A DNA stretch of 11,776 bases from an uncultured Pseudogracilibacillus sp. (GTDB lineage Bacteria; Bacillota; Bacilli; Bacillales; Amphibacillaceae): assembly GCA_937960785.1 (NCBI GenBank), contig CALGOZ010000048.1, positions 1 through 11,776 on the forward strand, given 5' to 3'. Shown in pieces: positions 6,418 to 11,776 of the stretch (positions within the stretch are counted from its first letter, which is position 1; each line of letters opens with the position of its first letter). A program made the translations under genes and the position numbers. Under the pieces are notes generated by a model. The model did not search any database. It saw only the letters and a program-made list of their open reading frames with translations, and had not been told where the DNA came from.

Positions 6418-6480
6418 TCATCAAATCAACTATTATAGTACAGTTAAAGGCTATGATTTATAGAGTTTTCATAAAAACGG

Positions 6481-6510
6481 TTGTAATTTAAAAGGAATCT
6501 GTTATATAAT
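6481..6510 (+). promoter_or_regulatory. sigma-A promoter for malate synthase
   Basis: TTGTAA (6481-6486) lies 18 bases before a perfect TATAAT (6505-6510), with the start codon about 45 bases downstream. Confidence 0.6.
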
Positions 6511-6555
6511 AGTGTTCAACAAAATATTTACAGAAAATGATAGGAGGAATAGGGA

Positions 6556-8739
6556 ATGCCTGAGTACGTTACGGTAGGTAAAATAAAAGTAGCAAAAATT
6601 ATTTATGATTTTTTTAGTGAAAAGGTTGTTCCAGAAGCAGAATTAGATGTCGGTAAGTTTTGGCAAGATTTCGAACAAATTGTCCTCGACTTTACACCAA
6701 GAAATAGAGAGCTTTTAGAAACTCGTGAAAAGTTACAAGAACAAATCGATCAGTGGCATAAAGAAAATAAAGACTTCGATTCTGATAAATATAAAGCCTT
6801 CTTAGAAGAGATTGGGTATTTAGAAGAAGAGGTAGAAGATTTTGAGATTACGACTACTAATGTAGATGATGAAATTGCTAATGTTGCAGGTCCTCAGCTC
6901 GTCGTTCCGATTAATAATGCACGTTATGCAATTAATGCGGCGAATGCTCGTTGGGGTTCACTGTATGATGCGTTTTATGGAACAGATATTATTCCAGAAG
7001 ACGATGGAGCAGAGAAAGGGACTACTTATAACCCAGTACGTGGAAACAAAGTTATTGCAAAAAGTCGCGAGTTTCTCGATAGTGCAGTTCCATTAGTATC
7101 AGGCAGTCATCATGATTCAACGAAGTATGCGGTTGAAGATGGTAAACTCATCGTTACATTAAAAGATGGAAAAGAAGTCGGCCTAAAAGATGCGGAAAAG
7201 TTCGTCGGCTATCAAGGTGATGAAGCTTCCCCAAGTTCAATTCTACTCAAAAATAATGGACTGCATATCGATATTCAGATCGATCCGAACGATCCGATTG
7301 GTAAGACTGATGCAGCTTCTGTAAAAGATATCGTCCTTGAGTCTGCAATTACAACAATAATGGACTGTGAAGACTCTGTTACAGCTGTAGACGCACAGGA
7401 TAAGTTAGAAGTTTACGAGAATTGGCTCGGATTAATTCGAGGCGAATTAACTACAACTTTCAGAAAAGGCGATAAAACAATCGAACGAAAGTTTAACGAA
7501 GATCGCGTCTATAAAACACCTGAGGGTGATGAGCTAACCTTACCAGGACGTGTCTTAATGCTCGTTCGTAACGTTGGACATTTAATGGTTAACAACGCTG
7601 TTTTAAATGAAGATGGATCAGAAGCTTATGAAGGAATTCTCGATGCAGTCTTCACAAGTGTAATTGCTAAGCATAATTTACTTGGAAAGGGTAAATATAT
7701 CAACTCGAAAAAAGGTTCAGTCTATATCGTTAAACCTAAGATGCACGGTTCAGAAGAAGTTAAGTTTACAAATGATTTATTCGCACGAGTCGAAGATATG
7801 CTAGAGTTAGAGCGTAACACGTTAAAAATTGGAATTATGGACGAAGAGCGTCGCACGAGCCTGAACTTGAAAAACTGTATCTATGCAGGAAAAGAGCGAG
7901 CGATCTTTATCAATACTGGATTCCTTGACCGTACAGGCGATGAAATCCATACGTCTATGGAGTTAGGACCAATGTTGCGAAAAGTAGATATGAGGCAAGC
8001 GCCATGGCTTGATGCTTATGAGAAGAACAACGTACTACAAGGATTAAAGACTGGATTTAAAAATCGTGCCCAAATCGGTAAAGGTATGTGGGCTATGCCA
8101 GATAAGATGAAGGATATGCTCGAGACAAAAATTGGTCATGTAAAAGCTGGAGCAAATACCGCTTGGGTACCTTCACCAACAGCAGCAACGATCCATGCGC
8201 TACACTACCATGAGGTAAACGTACAAGAGTTACAGGATGAACTGATTAAAGCAGGTTTAGATGAAGATTATCGTGACACAATTTTACAAATTCCAGTTCA
8301 AGAAAATGTCGATGAATGGACAGAAGAAGAAATTCAAGATGAATTAGATAACAACTGTCAGACGATGTTAGGATACGTGGTTCGCTGGGTAGAACAAGGG
8401 ATTGGCTGCTCGAAAGTACCAGATATTCACGATGTTGGCTTAATGGAAGACCGAGCAACGTTGCGTATTTCGAGTCAGATGGTAGCGAACTGGCTACACC
8501 ATGGTATCGTGACGAAAGAACAAGTAGAAGAGACCTTGCGTCGTATGGCTGAAGTTGTTGATAAGCAAAATGAAGGAGATCCATTATATAAAAACATGGC
8601 ACCTAACTTCGATGACTCTGTTGCTTTCCAAGCTGCTCGTGACTTAGTTTTTGAAGGTACGGAGCAACCGAATGGTTATACAGAACCTATTTTACAGCGT
8701 CGTCGTTTAGAAGCAAAAAAGAAAATGGGATTAATTTAA
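6556..8739 (+). CDS. glcB: malate synthase G
   Basis: 727 aa, matching the malate synthase G isoform (about 720-730) rather than the shorter A isoform (about 530). It condenses glyoxylate with acetyl-CoA to give malate and CoA, the second glyoxylate-shunt step, in the cytoplasm. Catalytic residues known in the E. coli enzyme are in place: R338 in LVRNVGHLM, Mg2+ ligands E430 (MDEERR) and D458 (GFLDRTGDE), C618 in GCSKVPD, and the general base D632 in MEDRATLR. The segment at 66-96 is strongly charged and helical, as in the family's N-terminal clasp. AGGAGG at 6542-6547 lies eight bases before the ATG. The gene is monocistronic with its own promoter and a GC-rich terminator. The partner enzyme, isocitrate lyase, is encoded 2 kb downstream, beyond an oppositely oriented gene. 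Confidence 0.96.
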   Translation: MPEYVTVGKIKVAKIIYDFFSEKVVPEAELDVGKFWQDFEQIVLDFTPRNRELLETREKLQEQIDQWHKENKDFDSDKYKAFLEEIGYLEEEVEDFEITTTNVDDEIANVAGPQLVVPINNARYAINAANARWGSLYDAFYGTDIIPEDDGAEKGTTYNPVRGNKVIAKSREFLDSAVPLVSGSHHDSTKYAVEDGKLIVTLKDGKEVGLKDAEKFVGYQGDEASPSSILLKNNGLHIDIQIDPNDPIGKTDAASVKDIVLESAITTIMDCEDSVTAVDAQDKLEVYENWLGLIRGELTTTFRKGDKTIERKFNEDRVYKTPEGDELTLPGRVLMLVRNVGHLMVNNAVLNEDGSEAYEGILDAVFTSVIAKHNLLGKGKYINSKKGSVYIVKPKMHGSEEVKFTNDLFARVEDMLELERNTLKIGIMDEERRTSLNLKNCIYAGKERAIFINTGFLDRTGDEIHTSMELGPMLRKVDMRQAPWLDAYEKNNVLQGLKTGFKNRAQIGKGMWAMPDKMKDMLETKIGHVKAGANTAWVPSPTAATIHALHYHEVNVQELQDELIKAGLDEDYRDTILQIPVQENVDEWTEEEIQDELDNNCQTMLGYVVRWVEQGIGCSKVPDIHDVGLMEDRATLRISSQMVANWLHHGIVTKEQVEETLRRMAEVVDKQNEGDPLYKNMAPNFDDSVAFQAARDLVFEGTEQPNGYTEPILQRRRLEAKKKMGLI

Positions 8740-8815
8740 TTCTATTTAGTTTTTCTTAATGTGTACCCTTAATAGATATTTTTAAATAGTGTGCTGCTTT
8801 AAGCTGTACACAACG

Positions 8816-8857
8816 CCCCCCCAAAGATAGACTAAGTCACTTTAGGGGGGTATTTTT
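8816..8857 (+). terminator. rho-independent terminator of glcB
   Basis: Seven C (8816-8822) plus AAAG face CTTTA plus six G (8840-8850), giving a very GC-rich stem with one mismatch and a 13-nt loop, followed by TATTTTT. Confidence 0.85.
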
Positions 8858-8878
8858 GTCCTTTTTTACTTGTTTAAA

Positions 8879-9034
8879 GTGTCTACTGCGCTTCATTTTT
8901 AAAAAAATCGTATAAGATTATAGTCTGTAACATCTACTGTGCTTGGATTTTGTAAAAACGTCCATGTGAAGCATAGTGGGAGCATCTACTGTGCTTGAAA
9001 TTGGAAAAAACGTACGAGCGGTACATAGTGGAAT
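8879..9034. repeat. tandem array of three ~52-bp dyad-containing units
   Basis: Unit 2 (8931-8982) and unit 3 (8983-9034) are each 52 bp. Both start CATCTACTGTGCTTG, share a central run of A followed by CGT, and end CATAGTGG plus three bases. Unit 1 (about 8880-8930, TCTACTGCGCTTC) is degenerate with a 51-bp offset. Within unit 2, CTACTGTGCTT can pair with AAGCATAGTGG (11 bp, two G-U pairs), so each unit can fold into a hairpin; unit 3 keeps 8 bp. A fourth, more decayed copy may follow at 9035-9086. Confidence 0.6.
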
Positions 9035-9106
9035 ACTTCATTCTGTTTGATTTTTAAAAAGGCTTACAAAGGAGTTGTAGTAGCTACTGATTCATTAAGT
9101 ACTAAA

Positions 9107-9150
9107 TAAAAAAACATCCCAAGTTAGTTGCTAGTTTAACCTTAGGATGT
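9107..9150 (-). terminator. rho-independent terminator of the aromatic-exporter-family gene
   Basis: On the minus strand ACATCCTAAGGTTA (9150-9137) pairs with TAACTTGGGATGT (9126-9114), with one G-U pair and one bulge, and is followed by a run of T (9113-9107). Confidence 0.8.
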
Positions 9151-9156
9151 CGAACC

Positions 9157-10164
9157 TTACACGTGGAATTCTTTATATATTTCCCTTTTTTTCCGTTGTT
9201 CAAATTCATTTACTAAATAAATAATCGATAGCAATTCATATAAAAGAACAAGTTCTGTTGGTAGTTTTGTAATAACCGTATCATCCGGTAAATATCGTTC
9301 ATTCCAGTACGTTTTCATAATTTCCCGTAGAGCTTGTTCGTTTTCTTCGGTTATCATTTCTTGATCTCCTGTCATATATTGGGCAATATGGGTGATTGTT
9401 TCAGTAATTGTTTGTTTGTGATCTTCAGTAAAAGCTGTATTAGCTAGTTCGATTTCATCTAAATTATTTATGTGATAGCGAATAATTCGGAGTTGTTCAA
9501 GTTCTTCCTTCACTTGTATTAGTTTCTGTTGCTTTTCATCTTCCAGTCGAAAATACTCAACATCACTAGTTTCATAATGAACGAGTTGTTCAGTTTTTAC
9601 TAATAATTGATTTACTTTTCTACGATGTAAATCGATTTGTTTTTGTTTGCCTTCAACGAAAGTGTACAATGTGTAGCCTAATTGTTCATAAATAGCAGAT
9701 AAGTTTTTCTGAATATCTTTCATAAAATTCGGTGGAAAGATAAGCAAGTTCACTAGCGTTGAAACTGTAATTCCAATCGTCGTTGTCCCAAGACGAATGA
9801 AAAAGGACATAAAGTAATCGTCGTAGACGACTTCGATCATCGCAACGGCTGTAATTGTCGCAACGAGCAAACCATCGTGTAATTTTAATCGGTAGCATGT
9901 GATGATCGTTAAAGTAGCAGCCAACGTATAAGTAAGTGGGGAACCTCCAAATAATGCTATAAATAGTACAGCATAAAAAGAGCCGATTGCTGAAGCAGGA
10001 AAGCGAACTAGTCCTTTTTTTATTGAATCGGATACGGTCGGTTCCAGCGATACTACGGCAGTAATCACAGCAAAAACCGGTGGCCAGCCTAGAGCCTGAC
10101 ATATAAGGGCTGTCAATAATACGGCGACAGCTGTTTTAACAATTCTGTTACCCGGAAATCGCAT
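9157..10164 (-). CDS. aromatic acid exporter (ArAE/FUSC-like) family membrane protein
   Basis: 335 aa. Residues 1-145 hold about five or six hydrophobic helices, beginning with RIVKTAVAVLLTALICQALG and containing PPVFAVITAVVSLEPTVSDSIKKG, a hallmark of the DUF939/ArAE_1 family. Residues 146-335 form a soluble, charged, helical domain rich in Glu, Lys and Gln, as in the ArAE C-terminal domain. Related proteins are proposed to export aromatic carboxylic acids, but for Gram-positive members the substrate is generally unproven, so transport is inferred. The ATG at 10164 has an ATAGGAG site seven bases upstream. The gene is transcribed against glcB and aceA and lies between them, as an independent unit with its own terminator; a functional link to the glyoxylate shunt is not evident. 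Confidence 0.82.
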   Translation of the reverse strand: MRFPGNRIVKTAVAVLLTALICQALGWPPVFAVITAVVSLEPTVSDSIKKGLVRFPASAIGSFYAVLFIALFGGSPLTYTLAATLTIITCYRLKLHDGLLVATITAVAMIEVVYDDYFMSFFIRLGTTTIGITVSTLVNLLIFPPNFMKDIQKNLSAIYEQLGYTLYTFVEGKQKQIDLHRRKVNQLLVKTEQLVHYETSDVEYFRLEDEKQQKLIQVKEELEQLRIIRYHINNLDEIELANTAFTEDHKQTITETITHIAQYMTGDQEMITEENEQALREIMKTYWNERYLPDDTVITKLPTELVLLYELLSIIYLVNEFEQRKKREIYKEFHV

Positions 10165-10315
10165 TTGAACGCTCCTATATCTCCTATATGATTTGAATTA
10201 TCTCAAATTCATTTTAATGGAAAAGTACTTGACCTCTATATTATAAGACAATTCGTTTCATTACGTAACTAATTTATAAATGTCACGAAAAACAGTGAAA
10301 AACGAACTGTATTAA

Positions 10316-10344
10316 CACAGAATTGTTAAAATTATGTGAAAAGG
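10316..10344 (+). promoter_or_regulatory. possible operator shared with the glcB region (copy B)
   Basis: The segment starts CACAGAATTGTTAAAATT and ends GTGAAAAGG. It has partial dyad symmetry: CACA, one base, AATT, five bases, AATT, one base, TGTG. It aligns with 6391-6417 at 23 of 29 columns, allowing two one-base gaps. Background AT-richness makes the match uncertain. Confidence 0.35.
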
Positions 10345-10386
10345 CTCGTTTTCTTCATTTTTTCTGAAAAAACTTTAAGAAAACAC

Positions 10387-10416
10387 TTGCATTTTTATAA
10401 AAAGCATATATACTGT
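10387..10416 (+). promoter_or_regulatory. possible promoter for the zinc-ribbon gene
   Basis: TTGCAT (10387-10392) lies 18 bases before TACTGT (10411-10416). Initiation would fall near 10423, which places the 12-bp hairpin at or very near the 5' end of the transcript. Confidence 0.4.
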
Positions 10417-10418
10417 AT

Positions 10419-10451
10419 TATAACAGATGAAAAATTACTTCGTCTGTTATA
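10419..10451 (+). promoter_or_regulatory. 12-bp leader hairpin or operator dyad
   Basis: TATAACAGATGA (10419-10430) pairs with TCGTCTGTTATA (10440-10451) across a 9-nt loop, with one G-U pair in RNA. It ends five bases before the GGAGG site of the zinc-ribbon gene. It could be an RNA-stabilising or translation-controlling stem, or a DNA operator over the transcription start. Confidence 0.6.
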
Positions 10452-10469
10452 TAAATGGAGGTGTTGGAC

Positions 10470-10577
10470 ATGAAAAAAATATTCGAATATGCTACTTGCC
10501 CTGAGTGTGGAAGAAGCATTTCTGAAACTAGTTATACGTTAGAATGTGACTATTGCTTGTCCAAAAGAGAAGAATAA
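10470..10577 (+). CDS. 35-aa zinc-ribbon microprotein
   Basis: ATG to TAA gives 35 residues: two cysteine pairs, CPEC (C10, C13) and CDYC (C26, C29), 12 residues apart, with an N-terminal MKKIFEYAT and a charged tail SKREE. This spacing fits a single zinc ribbon. The near-perfect ribosome binding site GGAGGTG (10457-10463) lies eight bases before the ATG. A candidate promoter and a strong hairpin sit upstream. I do not recognise the family; it recalls other tiny Bacillus zinc-finger proteins, but no function is assigned. It precedes isocitrate lyase by 139 bases on the same strand with no clear terminator between, so cotranscription is possible. The cysteine pattern and ribosome binding site make chance unlikely. 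Confidence 0.72.
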   Translation: MKKIFEYATCPECGRSISETSYTLECDYCLSKREE

Positions 10578-10635
10578 TCGTTTTTATATTTTAACGAAAG
10601 CGAAGCCTCTGTACTATAACAATGTGTGTAAGAGA

Positions 10636-10664
10636 TTGTAGTTAGTTTTCTATTTTAATATTTT
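10636..10664 (+). promoter_or_regulatory. possible promoter for isocitrate lyase
   Basis: TTGTAG (10636-10641) lies 17 bases before TATTTT (10659-10664), about 50 bases upstream of the aceA start. Both hexamers are imperfect. Confidence 0.35.
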
Positions 10665-10716
10665 TATATAAATTGCTTATCTTTATATGTTTATATAACC
10701 AAGGAGGAAGTATCAG

Positions 10717-11776
10717 ATGTTCAAAGAAAGAGTAGCAGCTTTACAAAAAGATTGGGAAGAGAATCCAAGATGGAAAGGAGTTAAACGCCCATACTCAGCA
10801 GAAGACGTTATTCGCTTACGTGGATCGATTGATATCGACTATACGTTTGCACAGCGTGGTTCTGAGAAGTTATGGAAGTTCCTAAACGAAGAAGATTATG
10901 TTAACGCTCTTGGAGCTCTTACAGGTAACCAAGCAGTACAGCAAGTAAAAGCTGGACTTAAAGCAATCTACTTAAGTGGTTGGCAAGTAGCAGCAGATGC
11001 GAATATGGCAGGAGAAATGTATCCGGACCAGAGTTTATATCCGGTCAATAGTGTGCCACAAGTAGTTCGTCGTATTAACAATGCATTACAGCGTGCAGAC
11101 CAAATTGAATATTCAGAAGGAAATGTTACGCGCGACTACTTTATGCCAATTGTAGCAGACGCAGAAGCGGGATTCGGTGGGCACTTAAACGTTTTCGAAC
11201 TTATGAAAGCGATGATTGAAGCGGGTGCTTCAGGGGTTCACTTTGAAGACCAGTTAGCTTCTGAGAAGAAGTGTGGACACTTAGGTGGAAAGGTATTAAT
11301 CCCAACACAAACAGCAGTTAAGAACTTAATCGCTGCTCGTTTTGCAGCTGACGTTATGGGTACGCCAACAGTAATTATGGCACGTACAGACGCAAACGCA
11401 GCTGACTTAATTACAAGTGATGTAGATGAGTACGATAAGCCATTCTTTACAGGTGAACGTACAGTAGAAGGATTCTATCGTACTAAGGCTGGTCTTGACC
11501 AAGCGATTGCACGTGGCTTAGCGTACGCGCCATATGCTGACTTAATCTGGTGTGAAACGGCAGAGCCAGACTTAGATGAAGCTAGAGAATTCGCAGAAGC
11601 AATCCATGAGAAGTATCCAGATAAGATGTTAGCGTACAACTGTTCACCATCGTTCAACTGGAAGAAGCATATGTCAGTTGAAGAAATGGATACATTCCAG
11701 AAGGATCTTGCGAAAATGGGCTACAAGTTCCAGTTCGTAACATTAGCTGGATTCCATACATTAAACTACAGCATGT
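10717..11776 (+). CDS. aceA: isocitrate lyase (3' end beyond the window)
   Basis: 353 residues are visible and the frame is open to the window edge; bacterial isocitrate lyases are about 425-435 aa. It cleaves isocitrate to glyoxylate and succinate, the first step of the glyoxylate shunt. Motifs in order are WKGVKRPYSAEDV near the N-terminus, GWQVAADAN (89-96), the metal-binding ADAEAGFGG (147-155), HFEDQ, the catalytic signature K184-K-C186-G-H188 with its active-site cysteine, MARTDANAA, WCETAEPD, and NCSPSFNWKKHM. AAGGAGG at 10701-10707 lies nine bases before the ATG. No internal stop or frameshift is seen. Together with malate synthase G upstream it completes the shunt. Whether it is read from its own promoter or from the zinc-ribbon promoter is not settled by sequence. 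Confidence 0.95.
   Translation, partial: MFKERVAALQKDWEENPRWKGVKRPYSAEDVIRLRGSIDIDYTFAQRGSEKLWKFLNEEDYVNALGALTGNQAVQQVKAGLKAIYLSGWQVAADANMAGEMYPDQSLYPVNSVPQVVRRINNALQRADQIEYSEGNVTRDYFMPIVADAEAGFGGHLNVFELMKAMIEAGASGVHFEDQLASEKKCGHLGGKVLIPTQTAVKNLIAARFAADVMGTPTVIMARTDANAADLITSDVDEYDKPFFTGERTVEGFYRTKAGLDQAIARGLAYAPYADLIWCETAEPDLDEAREFAEAIHEKYPDKMLAYNCSPSFNWKKHMSVEEMDTFQKDLAKMGYKFQFVTLAGFHTLNYSM

Larger units (their letters stand above)
8740..9156. other. 417-bp intergenic region with terminators and tandem repeats
   Basis: Between the convergent glcB and aromatic-exporter genes lie the glcB terminator (8816-8857), a tandem array of about 52-bp units (8879-9034, perhaps to 9086) and the terminator of the minus-strand gene (9107-9150). 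No credible small gene was found: the AAAGGAG at 9068-9074 is followed only by TTG-TAG. Confidence 0.65.
10165..10469. other. 305-bp divergent control region
   Basis: This AT-rich gap between the minus-strand exporter gene and the plus-strand zinc-ribbon gene holds a possible exporter -10 (minus TATAAT at 10240-10245, no good -35), copy B of the shared element (10316-10344), a TTTTTTCTGAAAAAA palindrome (10358-10372), a possible promoter (10387-10416) and a 12-bp hairpin (10419-10451). Confidence 0.6.

Noticed and set aside
6410..6423. cre-like sequence (TGAAAAAGTCATCA) upstream of glcB
   Set aside because: It lacks the central CG of the CcpA site and has a second core mismatch, so it is not strong enough to call.
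8246..8602. 118-codon open frame on the minus strand inside glcB
   Set aside because: It lies wholly within a firmly identified gene, has no recognisable domain, and its composition reflects the antisense of glcB.
8879..9034. CRISPR array
   Set aside because: The units are contiguous 52-bp degenerate repeats with no unique spacers between identical repeats, and no cas gene is present.
9068..9105. Small gene after the AAAGGAG at 9068-9074
   Set aside because: The only nearby start is TTG, followed at once by TAG; no ATG or GTG frame of useful length follows.

Overview
The window is low-GC DNA with strong AGGAGG-type ribosome binding sites, sigma-A-like promoters and many rho-independent terminators. 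It fits a member of the Bacillota, most likely Bacillaceae. No mobile element, phage gene, rRNA, tRNA or CRISPR array is visible, and the region reads as chromosomal housekeeping and stress genes.

Layout. (1) 1-107 is the 3' end of a small TusA-like sulfurtransferase gene on the + strand. (2) 242-1138 (minus) encodes a membrane-anchored zinc-ribbon protein and a TerB/J-domain (DjlA-like) protein. The two frames are the same frame, split by one in-frame TAA, so this looks like a single co-chaperone gene broken by a nonsense codon. (3) 1516-2247 encodes a stand-alone EAL c-di-GMP phosphodiesterase. (4) 2531-3535 is a DoxX-WrbA pair and 3694-4305 is a fumarylacetoacetate hydrolase-family gene with its own promoter. 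Together they suggest handling of quinones or aromatic breakdown products. (5) 4533-6266 encodes a PAS-GGDEF-EAL protein with a ruined GGDEF site and an intact EAL site. Its promoter is preceded by 11-bp phased GTCA repeats that resemble a PhoB/OmpR-type operator. (6) 6556-8739 encodes malate synthase G. Then come a 52-bp tandem repeat region, a minus-strand aromatic-acid-exporter-family gene (9157-10164), an unlisted 35-codon zinc-ribbon gene (10470-10577), and isocitrate lyase (10717 to the window edge).

How the genes work together. Malate synthase G and isocitrate lyase are the two enzymes specific to the glyoxylate shunt, so the right half supports growth on acetate or fatty acids. They share a related AT-rich sequence in their upstream regions (6391-6417 and 10316-10344), which may be a common operator. 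The two EAL proteins both look able to degrade c-di-GMP, and no intact diguanylate cyclase lies in the window.

The best leads are the in-frame stop in the J-domain gene, the Pho-box-like repeats, the shared glyoxylate upstream element, the 52-bp repeats, and the 35-aa zinc-ribbon gene with a 12-bp hairpin in its leader.
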